This document shows, in pieces, positions 22,450 to 35,100 of a stretch of 64,000 nt of DNA. The notes beneath the pieces are model-generated. The model was not told the origin of the DNA. It searched no databases and saw only the letters and a list, made by a program, of their open reading frames with translations. Source of the stretch: Dallia pectoralis (lineage: Eukaryota; Chordata; Actinopteri; Esociformes; Umbridae); contig CM055750.1 of the NCBI GenBank assembly GCA_029465975.1, positions 4,276,440-4,340,439 on the forward strand, written 5' to 3'. Every line of letters begins with the position of its first letter. Positions within the stretch are counted from its first letter, which is position 1. Position numbers and translations under genes: made by a program.

Positions 22450-22640
22450 TGTTTCACTGTTGATCTACATGGATTTGCTCGGGCCTCCTTACCTAGAATA
22501 TCTAAACAAACAGCTGGAGGCGGGGCTTTCTCCCATAATGCATCATTATTGTGGAATGTTCTGCCGATCCATGTGAGAGGCACAGACTCACCCTCAACCT
22601 CTAAGTCTTTCCAGAAGACTCCTCTCTTCCGTAGAGCCCA
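22450..22640 (+). mobile_element. LINE ORF2 C-terminal remnant
   Basis: The plus-strand frame from 22,438 reads SKQTAGGGAFSHNASLLWNV, then LPIHVRG and SFQKTPLFRRA. This is the pattern that ends reverse-transcriptase proteins of fish non-LTR retrotransposons: a GG-x-F-x3-A-x-LWN-x-LP motif followed by a short 'S-x-SFKS-x-LK-x-HLF'-like segment. Only this C-terminal part remains; no RT palm motif (FADD) was found upstream. A decayed 5'-truncated copy is inferred. Confidence 0.6.
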
Positions 22641-22987
22641 TGATGAAGTGCAGTCTGGGTGTAATGTGTTCGGCTGGTAAGACTGCCCTTCAGCTGGTAA
22701 CGGGTGGAGGATTCCTCCTAGATACTATGCCACCTATACGCAACACCCCCCCCTCGTACTCCACCGTAGTCCTAAATTGTTGTGCTGCAGTAGTTTATGT
22801 GCCATGGGAGTAAGGCAATATGCTGAGTTCCACTTTTCGATCTAGAGAACGCACCCTTTCATCTTTCTGTTGCCCTGTTTAGTCATAGGAGGGCCTGAGT
22901 CTGGCCTAGAGACCTGTTCAAAGTCCACCAGATTTTGTTGCAGATCTGGATTCTGCCAGAAGATTCCTGTAGTCACTCCCTAGAGCC

Positions 22988-24202
22988 TACCTGGACGTCC
23001 CTGTCCTTGTTTACCTTGTCATCTCTGTCCTTGTTTACCTGGTCGTCCCTGTCCTTGTTTACCTGGTCGTCCCTGTCCTTGTTTACCTGGTCGTCCCTGT
23101 CCTTGTTTACCTGGTCGTCCCTGTCCTTGTTTACCTGGTCGTCCCTGTCCTTGTTTACCTGGTCGTCCCTGTCCTTGTTTACCTGGTCGTCCCTGTCCTT
23201 GTTTATCTGGTCATCTCTGTCCTTGTTTACCCGGTCATCTCTGTCCTTGTTTACCTGGTCGTCCCTGTCCTTGTTTACCTGGACGTCCCTGTCCTTGTTT
23301 ACCTGGTCATCTCTGTCCTTGTTTACCCGGTCATCTCTGTCCTTGTTTACCTGGTCGTCCCTGTCCTTGTTTACCTGGTCGTCCCTGTCCTTGTTTACCT
23401 GGTCATCTCTGTCCTTGTTTACCCGGTCATCTCTGTCCTTGTTTACCTGGTCGTCCCTGTCCTTGTTTACCTGGTCCCTGTCCTTGTTTACCCGTTCGTC
23501 CCTGTCCTTGTTTACCTGGTCGTCCCTGTCCTTGTTTACCTGGTCGTCCCTGTCCTTGTTTACCTGGTCGTCCCTGTCCTTGTTTACCTGGTCATCTCTG
23601 TCCTTGTTTACCTGGTCATCTCTGTCCTTGTTTACCTGGTCGTCCCTGTCCTTGTTTACCTGGTCGTCCCTGTCCTTGTTTACCTGGTCGTCCCTGTCCT
23701 TGTTTACCTGGTCATCTCTGTCCTTGTTTACCCGGTCATCTCTGTCCTTGTTTACCTGGTCGTCCCTGTCCTTGTTTACCTGGTCGTCCCTGTCCTTGTT
23801 TACCTGGACGTCCCTGTCCTTGTTTACCTGGTCGTCCCTGTCCTTGTTTACCTGGACGTCCCTGTCCTTGTTTACCTGGTCGTCCCTGTCCTTGTTTACC
23901 TGGTCGTCCCTGTCCTTGTTTACCTGGACGTCCCTGTCCTTGTTTACCTGGTCGTCCCTGTCCTTGTTTACCTGGACGTCCCTGTCCTTGTTTACCTGGT
24001 CGTCCCTGTCCTTGTTTACCTGGACGTCCCTGTCCTTGTTTACCTGGTCGTCCCTGTCCTTGTTTACCTGGTCGTCCCTGTCCTTGTTTACCTGGTCGTC
24101 CCTGCCCTTGTTTACCTGGTCATCTCTGTCCTTGTTTACCTGGTCGTCCTTGTCCTTGTTTACCTGGTCATTTCTGTCCTTGTTTACCTGGTCGTCCCTG
24201 TT
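22988..24202 (+). repeat. 24-bp minisatellite, about 50 units (1.2 kb)
   Basis: The unit contains CTGGTCGTCCCTGTCCTTGT and then TTAC. Common variants are GGTCATCTCT, GGACGTCCCT and CCGGTCAT; a 3-bp deletion occurs at about 23,475. Since the unit is eight codons and the only indel is 3 bp, open frames run through on both strands (423 and 438 codons), but these are repeat translations with no family resemblance. Variants recur in blocks (for example GGTCAT-CCGGTCAT pairs), so multi-unit duplications shaped the array. Confidence 0.96.
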
Positions 24203-26766
24203 TTGACAATACGGCAGTGCAGGTGTGATGGGTTTGAGACCTTGGGTGTGGTTGCTCAAATACATAGGAACATGCTTATTTTGTATCACTTCAGTGGCAG
24301 GTTATTATTAACAACTGAAGTTTTCTTCACAGTTCAACCAATCAGGATTACATGTTAAACAGGAAATGTATTGTATGGATGAGGAAGTGTGGCAGAAAGG
24401 CCAAAAGGGGTTGGTTGGGCTCTATCCTACACATCACTCATTTGGTTCAACGTAGTGGACTATGTAGGGATCACAGTGCCATTTAGGACAGGTCTTTAGG
24501 CTAAATTGACAGTCTGGTCTGAAGCTGGTGGTGTGGTGGGAGGTTGAACAGGTGGCATGTTATAAAACAGATTCTCACCTCGCTCCTGCTGTAAATGCCT
24601 TAATGGGCTTGGCAGCTGAGACATCCAGACGCAGAGGAACACACATTTTTTACGAACCTGTCGTTAATCAGGAGAAAGCTCTCAGGGTACAAACAGGGAA
24701 AAGTCATCCTTACTTCACCTTAGTTAACCTGGAAATACATTGGTATGAAGGACAAAGTGTGTATGAATGTTTTACTGTCTTCACTTAATTAAACTCATTG
24801 TGTATGGCTACTTGATGTTATTGCGGACACTGCATATTAGGTGGCAAATTAAAATTTTTGAAGAAAGCACTCAGAACAAACTGATTATTTTTACATTGGT
24901 ACATAAAATAATCAGTTTGTTGTGAGGTGTGGTGAGGTTAGGTGTCTTTTCACGCTTACTGTGTTAACTCAAAGCGTATTTCCCCTCACTCTAATTAGTG
25001 TTTTAATGCACAGGCCTACTGGACTGTATAGCCATTAGCTGTAGTAAGACATTTTTGCACTGCCACTTCTGCCATGTTGCATTTTTTGTGGTCGGTTCCC
25101 TTAGTTTATACGCTATTGGTCAGCCTGGTGCCAACAGAAAACTGTCACGTTGTACAAATGAGCAAAAATATATCATGAAAACATCACATTTCATCATTTA
25201 TCCAGAATGACTTCCAGACACAATTCTGGTTACATTTATCTACAGAACGACACCTCAGATTCTCAATTACCCGTCTAAGTTTAAACCGCTAGGCTGTTGC
25301 CCCTAACGACACATATGTAAATGATGCTTCCTCGTCTCCTTCTCCCTTCACATTTTCTCTACCCTTTCTCCCACTCTTCCTTTCTCCGTCCTCCCCAGTT
25401 ATTAGACTTCATTTATCCCGTTTCTCGTAATGTCTCTTTTCATTCCTACTCTCCCAGCTCCATTGCTGCAGGGGGTTGGGAAGCTGAGCGGTTGGTGCTG
25501 ATTTGCCCCCCCTCCCCTGGTGAGATGGTATTTAATGACCGCCCCGCAGCACTGGGTAGACCAACGGGTTAAGCTGAACCTGTGTCTGTAAAGGTTTATT
25601 TGAAGAGATTTGCAGGTTTATGCATAATGGTTGATAATCTTGCTGTGTTTAAATATATTTATATATTCATGTTGTATTTACTTTTTGAGCCTTTTTGCCT
25701 CCTGATCTTACACTACCAAAACAGATGTGTCTTAACTTAAGTCATCAACATCCCTATTCACTGTTTACTCCAGTTCAAGAGCACGTTATTCCTTTTGTCA
25801 TGATGTTGTCCAACGTGGCCAGTCTGCAATGTGGTATGACATAAGAGCGGTTGGACAGAACCAAATAGAGAAGCAGAGTTTAACTCCGCGTTACGGTCGC
25901 GCTAGTCTCTCTTAAAATAAATATGAGTTAATTACAACATAACCCCTTTAGCAATGGGAATCAAGACTAATCAAGAGTTAACTGCAAAACATTCTGTTTT
26001 TAACAAATAGATTCCCTGGATATGGCCCCTGTTTTCATTTGGCATGTGGTTGATATGTGAGTTTAGAGTACGTGGCCAGTCTTTTGATAAATATGACACG
26101 ACTGTAAACTAATTAACAGACAAGAAGCATTCATAATGCCAAATGTGCAGCTCATGCTTGGAACAAACTCTCCCACATACTTAAATCAAACAGTCAATTT
26201 CACAACATCATAAACTGTGATAAAGCTGCCAACATGATACGGCAAGAAGATGTAGCTTGTGTACAGTTTTGTTTGTCTAGCCTGTCAATTCGTTTTCTAA
26301 TCATTTGAAATGTGCCAGATGTTTTTCGAAAGAACTCAGAGTTGTAGTGACAAGGCTTAAAGGCAGTTTTGTGGTGTCTGTCACCAAGACAGCAGATCCT
26401 TCCATTTCCAGTTGCGAGGAGCAGCCATGGATTAGACTTGTTGGTCCAACACATTTAACAGACACTTCTGGGCAGATAGGAGGCCAGGGAAATGTTTTAA
26501 ACGTTTTTATGTAACCAAGTAGGCCGATTGAGGACAGATTGTCATTTGCAACGACGATCTGGCCAAGATAAGGCAAAAATGTGCAAGGCAACATACAGTT
26601 ACACAATAAATACACAGAGTACAAGAGTGAAAATAGCAGTGGGATTCTACATGGCAATACAGGATAAAGTAGTCAATATACAGATAATACAGGATGAGGT
26701 AGGTCAGTAAATTGGGCATGGAAAAAAATCAACCGTATATCACAACAATGACGTTCCCTGGGAAGT
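24203..26766. other. gene-free stretch, no feature recognised
   Basis: No coding region or RNA gene recognised. A 17-bp inverted repeat (AAACTGATTATTTTACA-like, about 24,877-24,920: AACAAACTGATTATTT ... AAATAATCAGTTTGTT) could form a hairpin or be the end of a small inverted-repeat element. A C/T-rich run lies at 25,325-25,400. Confidence 0.35.
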
Positions 26767-27224
26767 ATTATAGAAACACGAGATTACGTTACTAGTAAAA
26801 CGTAATTAAGAAGTAAAAGGCAAGAAATCACATCATGCAGGTGGAGTGGAATTAAACATCTGCCTACGGCCCGGTAGGCAAGTGCTATACCCACTGTACC
26901 ACCCTGAGCTCTACTTATTGTGGCAAAACACAACTTACAGTGGCAAAACGCCGGGCTCGCTCTAGGTTTTCGTTAAAGTTACTTTCCTAGGGATAGTTTC
27001 GTAATGTTAGAGTTAAGGTTAGTTTTGTAATGTTAGGGTTAAGGTTAGGGCTAGTTTTGTCATGTTAGGGTTAGGATTTGGGTTAATATCCTGTGAACAA
27101 TTGTAAGAACCGCGATTACATTGCCTTCTGAGCCCTATGCAGTGGTTCAATTCCACACACTTTTTTAACATAAATGCATGGTAGATATGTTCACTTGTAA
27201 CGTAATCGCGTGTTCCTACAATAG
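26767..27224. mobile_element. fold-back (MITE-like) element with tRNA-like arms
   Basis: The ends are inverted copies: the left reads TATTATAGAAACACGAGATT then ACGTTAC; the right, reverse-complemented, reads TATTGTAGGAACACGCGATT then ACGTTAC. Inside the arms a second block is also inverted: on the minus strand of 26,855-26,935 CTTGCCTACC...TTTAATTCCAC, and on the plus strand of 27,118-27,165 ATTGCCTTCT...GGTTCAATTCCAC. The left arm (minus) also shows GGTGGTACAGTGGGTATAGC, a tRNA-A-box-like block, and the right arm's GGTTCAATTCC is B-box-like. The centre (26,995-27,085) holds degenerate TTAGGG-like repeats. Read as a non-autonomous inverted-repeat element of about 460 bp, perhaps two tRNA-related SINE-like copies head to head. 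No transposase inside. Confidence 0.55.
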
Positions 27225-27690
27225 TTCAGACAAAAGTAGTTTAAAGCAAGGCTGAGAGGAAAAATTCCATACGGAAAGAGAGAAAGGAGGGTGGCATTTT
27301 TTACATACCAGATACCGCTATCCATAGCTGTTGGGTTTCATTCTGGCCCAGGAAGGCTGCCAGATTGTAATTCTCTACTCCATTACCTGTTTATAAAATA
27401 ACACATGGAGTTATACCTAGCTGCTTGGTTTCATTTCTGCACCCATAAATGTTTTTAGACAGTGTGTTTTATTTCATTCGGATATGGCTTCCTAGCTGGG
27501 CTGATTTTGCAGAGCCATGGTGGATTGATGTACGGCCTTTAAATGAACGATATTGATAACCTTGCAGCATTAGATACAAGTGTGATGTGTGATTAGAGGC
27601 CTGGTGATATATGGGCGCTATTCCCTAAATGTGTGTATTTTGTTTGTTTGTTGATTTTTTTGCTTTTGGGGGGTAGATATAACCCATAGA
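27225..27690. other. gene-free stretch, no feature recognised
   Basis: Unique-looking DNA, nothing recognised. Confidence 0.35.
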
Positions 27691-27694
27691 TTTG

Positions 27695-27892
27695 TGCTAT
27701 GTCTAACCACACCCCTCTCTGTTAAACCACTCCCCCTCTGTTCAACCACACCCCCTCTGTTCAACCACACCCCATCTGTTCAACCACACCCCTGTTCAAC
27801 CACACCCCCTCTGTTCAACCACACCCCCTCTGTTCAACCACACCCCCTCTGTTCAACCACACCCCCTCTGTTCAACCACACCCCCTCTGTCA
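27695..27892 (+). repeat. 19-bp C-rich minisatellite, about 10 units
   Basis: The unit is CTCTGTTCAACCACACCCC with one shortened copy at about 27,788 and one CATCTG variant. C-rich on the plus strand. Confidence 0.92.
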
Positions 27893-30800
27893 AAAAACCT
27901 ATCAATGTTAAAGTCCTGGAAATAACCCTTCCCCTTTTTGCAATATGAATCCCGTTTTCGACCAAGCTGATACTTCTGATCTACTGATGCTGAGTTTACC
28001 GGTCAGCTTAGTTCATAAATGGTATCGATCTGTGCAATTTCTTTCAGGAAGCAGCAGTTCATATACGTAACTTCATGAACAGACACCTACAATGTGCTGG
28101 ATACTGATGACATCAGTGCCGGGTAACAGAGTGTGTGTGGTTGCTACAGAAAATAGTTTGAATAGTGCCAGTGTGAAGTGACCAAATTCCACCGGTGCGC
28201 ATCGATTTTTTTTACATGCAATGTGCCTATTGTAGCCCGAGGCGCACAGATTCAGCTCATGAATCTGTACAATGCTAATAACGCCAATTCCATCCTGGGA
28301 CAGAGTTGACTAATGACTTGTCGAGAGAAAATCACAGCATTGCCCTTCAAGAACAACTCGGGTTGATGGAATTTCCCCAAAATATGATGGTGTGATTGTC
28401 TATTTTAGAAAATCTGTTCTTGCATATAATAGAGAAAAACATACTTCACGACCGTCCACTCCGTAAAGAACAGGCCCCTGGGCTTTCAGATTAGTGCTAC
28501 CATGTATGCCCAGTCTATTCAGGTGATGTCACCAGCCAGATACCATTAAACCAACATCATTCATGGCGGTGAAACGGTCGAGTCCATAATGCATAGAAAC
28601 ACACATTCCAGACCTTCAATGTAAATGCATTGAATAGATGTCCTTTATTGTATTCAACCAATGTGACCTCTATTCAGTGCCATTGTACTGTTAAAGTGTG
28701 TTCATGTGAATGCATTCTGTGAAATGCTTTTCTTTGTACGGGCATTTCTATGTCCTGTCAAAGACGTAGGGTGACATAATCCCACTGACTAAATCTTGGA
28801 CTGTGAAAGAGATTATTTTAGTGTCTCCCGCTTGATAAAATGTGCTTAAATACACATAAGCGAGACAAGCGTGTGCAACCTGTTTTTGGACTTTCAATTG
28901 AGTAGAAGCATTCTTGCCTGTGTATTCAACTAAATGGTATTCAGTGCACATTAAATGTTCTATAAATAAGATCAACCCAAAACAGATGTTGACAAATCCC
29001 GTCCCGCAAAAGGACAGATAATTGAATCACGTATTCGATGGGAATGGCAAATATTCACATCACCCCATATGCCAAATGTAATCCCCACTGGAAAACTGTA
29101 ACATTATACTGGCATAGATCCAAAACCCCATAAAGACTAATTTTATTGAAAACCCTTGAGAATGTAGATGGGTGAACGCAGCGTGAAGCCGGGGTGTAAA
29201 TGGCTCATCCATCTATGCTGTGCCCTGGTGTCATCACCAGCCCTGAATCCAAGACCAACCGTGCCAGGAGTCATTCATCACTGTCACCCATAGGGAGTTA
29301 AGACCATAAGTTGCAGAGGCAGGAGATTTTACAGATGACCCCGCCTGATCTTCTGGACCTAGGCTCTAAAAGCCTGTTCTGGTGGGACAAACAGTGAAAC
29401 GGGACCACGAAACCCACCATAAGTTTGGTCGCTCTGCTCTCTCTATTGCAAAGCTATCCATAAGCTGCTAAGCAATTATAGTTAAATGTTTATTGTTCTT
29501 TCTCAGTTTTTTGAGGAGTACAATTTGCACATTTAGTCCTTAGCACACAATGAGTCTCTCTCTAGAGGGATACCAACCCCCCCGTGGACAGTGCTGAGCC
29601 AATTTGCACTGCCACGCGTGAAGCCCTGGGGATCGTCCATTAACCGAGACCAGGATTTGAACCCCCTGCCGCAGTTTCTCATCAGAACAGTGAACCAATG
29701 ACTTCAGGGGCAGTTAATTAATAACTACATAGTCTCAAATGAATATCAATGTATCATAGTTAAAGAATGCCAATAAATACCAGTCTTTCAGTTAGCACTT
29801 TCTGACCTAACTTTTATATAAGAAAAGTATGGACAGGAACAGCTCATTACTAGTCACCTCTATAGCTAAAGCTTCACATTGCTGCTGCTCTTTGATTGGT
29901 GCGAGAGGAGAGGAGGGTGGCTTTAACCTCACAAAGAGGGCTTTGAAGGAATGTTCGAACAACAACGGCGGAACCATCCTCTGGCTGGAGAATGCATTCC
30001 TGAGTTCAGACCCCAGTGGAGATAGATAATAGAGAAAGCCGCCATCACATTCTCATGGTGACCCCATGGGGAAAACGTCACGGGTAAGACTCTTCCCTGA
30101 TCACTGTGTGTGTGTGTGTGTGTGTGCGTGTGTGAGAATGTGTGAGGCTCTCTGGTCCTGTGTAGTAGGCTTAGGCCTGGATGGCTGACACCTTCTCCTT
30201 CATTGTCTTGTAATTCAGGGCGACACGACCTCTGACCCCGGCTGTGATGCTTCCTCCACCCACAAACTCCCCCTCCAGCCTGAGTGACGGACAAGGCCAT
30301 TAGCTCATTCACATGCAGACCTGAGCGACACACACACACACACACACGTTCACACACTGGTTGTGCATAACTGTTATAGAGTTGGCATCTAGTGAGATGC
30401 TTGGTCTCCGGTTAAGAACCGGGGGCAGATAGGAAAGCTGAGTGATGCTGTTGATTTTAGGTTGCAGCTGCAAACCTTTTTCTTCTCTGGCTACAATGCT
30501 AGCTTAGGCTTCAAGCCAAATATAAACATATATTCCATTTACGTGTCCTAAGTTCTGCACCAGATTTTTTCTTGAAATGTCTCAACTTCTAATAAAAACA
30601 CACACCAAGCTTATAAAAAATCTATATAAAACACAAGAAATATGTATAGAGGGCTTTGCCTTTTGGGGCCACGGCATACAAATAAAAATGCTAAACAATC
30701 TAATTGAAACACAATGTGAAATTGGGCCTGAACCTTTGTGTTGTTGTATCAGTTTGCGTGCGAACAATATGTACGTCGGCCTAATTTATTGATCTACAGA

Positions 30801-31532
30801 TGAAAATCAAACAGAATAATAACAGCCTTGTGGTAGCGTCAGCTCTGACTGTCAACGGGATTTAAGATGTCACAGACATTTTAGAGTAAAATAATTGCGT
30901 AGAATAAATGCAACCTTCCCATCATCTAGTGGCATTCATCTATCTCTAGAGGAAATACAATATCTGTTAAAGCTATTCTTTCAGACTGCACCACAGGCAT
31001 TGAAATCCCACAAATCCACACACTCACGTTTCTAATACTCTCTATATGTCTTTAATTGTTTCTCTGTAATCAAAAACATGGGTATGTCAAGTAGCCAACT
31101 ATGATTCCAAAATGTTATTTCTGTTAATGGCACAAAGATGTGCAGTAAACAGTTTCAGAACATTCCTTATTAATCTCTTGACCGCGACTTGAGCATTTCC
31201 TAGAGACCTAATAATTCCAGGATGTTTTCCTAAATCCTTCAGTATTCCTGTAATCAGGGTGGAATGTCTTTTAACCTGGATTTCCTAAAACCCAACCCTC
31301 TCCGCACATGACGCCCATGGACATCGTAGAATAAATCAGGTTGGTCCATCATTGCTGTTGTTTTGCCCAAAAATAATGATCGAGTGAATAAGAAAAGTAA
31401 ACACGAGTGTGATGTTGACTTTATTTAACCTGAACTATTCTATTTTATAAGACTCTTTGCACTTAAAAAAAATGCATTTAATAATTATTAAACTAAACTG
31501 ACTAAACATAAGTCAGTTTAGTTTCATAAGTT
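27893..31532. other. gene-free stretch with a GT/CA pair
   Basis: No gene recognised over 3.6 kb. A GT run at 30,103-30,126 and a CA run at 30,330-30,348 lie about 200 bp apart in opposite orientation. ORFs up to 142 aa in this part include these runs or lack family resemblance. Confidence 0.4.
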
Positions 31533-31712
31533 CACCCAGCACAGCCGGAAGAGCCTGGTTCCTCTCTACATTTCTGCCTAAATGCGAAGTTTTTCCTAGC
31601 TGTGTATGAACTTGTGAATATGTGCTCTGTCGGATTCAGACTGGGTTTTTGTAAAAGCACTTTGTGACAACTTTGTTGTAAAAAGGGCTTCATAAAATAC
31701 ATTTGATTTGAT
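31533..31712 (+). repeat. dispersed teleost repeat with GCACTTTGTGACA core
   Basis: Contains CACCCAGCACAGCCGGAAGA, GAGCCTGGTTCCTCTCTAC, AGCACTTTGTGACAACTTTG, AAAAAGGGCTTCATAAAATA and CATTTGATTTGATG in this order. I recognise this arrangement as a very common interspersed repeat of fish genomes, especially salmonids and pike, often ending in TTGATTGATTG. A shorter minus-strand copy lies at 63,440-63,510. Confidence 0.6.
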
Positions 31713-31939
31713 GTACGACTGTCTGTCACAGTAAACTAGACACTATATCCAAGATCTGATCTCAAAGGGAAATAAGAATGATTATCAATTTGACCACATT
31801 CATTCATTGTTATACTGTCTTTCTTTGAACTCAACTCATATCTCCTCTGGGATAGCCATTAGTGGTGGCGTTTTGTCCGACCATGTGACAGGCAAATGCA
31901 GTGACGAACCCCCCCAAAAAATTCCCTGAAAAGACTTAC

Positions 31940-32175
31940 TGTGACAACTAGAAGGGCTAGTCGTCCTTTATTCGTACTTTCTGTTGAACACCACACAACT
32001 CAGTGAAAGTTAACACACCTTTGGTCTTGTCTAGTAATTATAATTTTCACCTGTTCCTTGTTTAATGTCGTTAGTAAGCGTATTTAAGTTCATCCAGTTG
32101 GCTAGTTGGCCTTTTTGTTGTTTTGTCGCTCTCATTACAATTAAATATGAGAACGTCAAAGAAAATCTCAGTGCC
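31940..32175 (+). mobile_element. solo-LTR-like dispersed repeat, copy 2
   Basis: Starts TGTGACAACTAGAAGGGCTA, then GTCGTCCTTTATTCG, later TTAGTAAGCGTATTTAAGTT and CCAGTTGGCTAG. Same order as the copy at 3,606. The TATTTAA is TATA-like. No coding retroelement flanks it. Confidence 0.45.
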
Positions 32176-35100
32176 AGGTATTAGCAGTTGCATAACGTTT
32201 CTTTAATCCTGTTAAGACGTGGAACTTTTCAGCGTTTAATTAACGTCCAAATCTTCTCTGAGTTGCAACTATATTAAAAATGTTCTCAGCTAATCATCAA
32301 GATTTGACTAATCAAATTAGGTGTGCCATTTAGAGTTAAAATGACTCCATAAACATCTGGGAGATGAGTTGTGGCAAAACCTACAGGTTATTTTTGTTGC
32401 ATACCTTCCGTTGACTGTGCCTGTTATTATTATTACGTACCTTGTTACACATTTTTGGTCAAATATAAGGTTTTGATAATATAAGGCTAAGACGTACTGA
32501 CTTCTAAATTATTTTCCATAAAAACTACATCCCAACCAATTATTGATGGAGGTCTTTGTATAGTTGTCATTTCATTGACCTGGGAATTTCAATGACCTTT
32601 TTTTTAATCAAATTTCACCTTTCGGATACATTTTCAGCAACCTGAGGTAGATATCTTTGTAACAATACTTTGCTGGTTGGAAATCCTGGGAATTTATTGA
32701 AATTTCACAGAAGTTATTCAAGACACTTGTATCTTTAGCATACTTACCCCCCTGCTGTGTGTAGGTGTGGCATGTGGGAATCAGATAAAAGACAAACTGC
32801 TACAAAGGCCCCAAGGTAGATACACTCAAATCACAGCGTGTGTGAAGATAAAACGTTTATTCACTTTCTCCATTTGTTGCAAGTCAGCAGTAAAGGTGTT
32901 ACGTAAAGCAGTAGGAGTTAAAAACAAACATACGATAGCGATATTTGTTGAGTTTCTAGAATTGATTTTATAGAGCTAATACAATGCCTGCCCACATGTA
33001 CTTTAGCTCTCCTCTTTCAACTAGCCTAGGTTACGCTGATTCGACAACGTTCGCTCACATGTGTTCAATTGGAACATTGAATAATGATTCAGACGTGTAA
33101 CATCTCTCAATATTCCACCAGTAATTTCTGTTCTCCCTCAAAAACTCTTCTGATTCCCTGTTCCAGGGATATTTATCTCCCGTACCCACTCGCCAAAGGT
33201 ACCCAATAAAAGACCAATAAAATCTTAATCCTTCCAGCAGCACATAAAAGCTCTGATCTCATCAACAGAAATCTAATTTAATGGCAGCCAGGCAACATCC
33301 CTGAACTGTGTTGTATGTAAGAGGTCCCCCACTGCAAAAGCACTGACACACCACAATACGTGAATATATTGCTCTGGGGAGTTAGCGACAATGTCACCGA
33401 GATTCGAGCCAGATCCTGAATTGTCTCCAAGACACTTCTGCCATTTATCTCGTAACAGTAATTCTACTGGACGTGTCAACCTGTTTATCACAGTAGCGAA
33501 CATGTTCCTCTGTTTCTCCAAGTGTTCCGGTTCCCATCAGGGTTGTACCCATTCCAGGTAATGAGTATCCACATAAGATAAATCCTAAACCCACACACAC
33601 ACCTATTTCGACTTGATTTTATCTCTGTGTCCTTCTCTTTCTCTCCCTCTTCCCCTCTATATTTTCTCCCATCTCAACCTCCCCCCCGTGTCTATTTGCA
33701 ATCCATCTTCTGAGATAGGCTCCCACTCCCCCACTCCTCATTTTACTCCATCCCATTTTAAGGCTTTTGAGTTAAAGGGGATGAGAGATGGGAGATGCGA
33801 TGGGGCTTAATGCAATCCAAATGGTGGATGCGGAGCGGGTCGTGAGTAAGGGCACTGTGAAGTGATTGTGTACAAGTTGATTGAAGTCCTCGACCCAAAC
33901 CCATGCAACTGTATTGCATCTAATGGTACTGCCAGCCAAGTCATCTGTCACTGGACCAAAGTAGCCCTGAGAGAAAGTGAGAATATTTCATGAAACAAAG
34001 CCCCGTCAGATTGTGGATTCCAGGAAACGTAATGGCCGTGCTGTCATGCATGCAGTACCACGCCACACACACGTATGTGAACGGTTGTTTCTTCTGTCAT
34101 GATGTTTGGCTTCCCGGTCAAAGGGTTTGGTTCCAATATATCCAATTATCTTGTTTCAAATGGTCTCCTTTAGGTGCATTTAGGAAACTCCATGCCGGCT
34201 GTGCTCGTCACTGAAGACTGGTTTATGTCGAGCATGCAAGCTGGCTACCATCTGGCCTAATTGGTGGAGTGCCGCGAAAACGGTTGTCCTTCTGGGAAGG
34301 TTCTCTCATCTCCAACCGTCCTTTTACGTGTGCATGGCACGAATATTTTACATGCCATTTGTGTATACGTGACGAAAACCTGAGATATCGTGATGGGTTT
34401 ATCTGGGCGGTCATTTCTAGATAGTGTTGCTGGTTCCAAACGTCTTCCGTTTAAGAATGATGGAAGCCATTGTGTTCTTGTATTTATTGCAGAAGACATT
34501 TTTTGCTCTGATAAGCATTGACACCTGTACAAACTTTTATAGATTGGTGTGTGCTTTTCCAAATCACGTCCAGTCTATTGATTTCACCAAAAGTGAACTC
34601 CAATCATTTGGTAAAAATATATATATGCTGATTGTTATAAACAGGATGCAAATAAGCTTAATTCTGGGTGTCATACTGTTTTTAAAAATGAAAAATTGTC
34701 TAAAAATGTGTTTTTGTTTGCTGATTCTGGAGTATTGAGCGTATATAAATTAGGAAAACATTAATTCAATACATTTTAGTATCTTACATTATAATTAGGG
34801 ATGGGTTGTACATTTCTATCGTTATTGATAAAACCTTAAAAAACAGTTTAACATTTAAAATCTTCGATATCACTAATGATACTTTTCTATTATTTGGTGG
34901 AAAGACGAGAAAACAATATTTTCTTAACAAAACTGTTATTGCTTTTATAGAGCCTGTGACTGTCTGATTTCTGATTTCAACACAGCAACTTGACAATATC
35001 TCAATTAGAACATCAATGACTGTGCACCAGTGATTCAATTTAAATTACATGGATCTAGTCTCTCAAGACGTTACGTTATAGGACACACTAGTATCAATAG

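Noticed and set aside
22935..24289. Open frames of 423 and 438 codons
   Set aside because: Both come from the 24-bp minisatellite, are open on opposite strands, and have no non-repeat domain.
29580..29700. Possible tRNA on the minus strand (GGTTCAAATCC B-box-like motif)
   Set aside because: No pairing acceptor stem, no A-box at the right distance and no anticodon arm could be formed.
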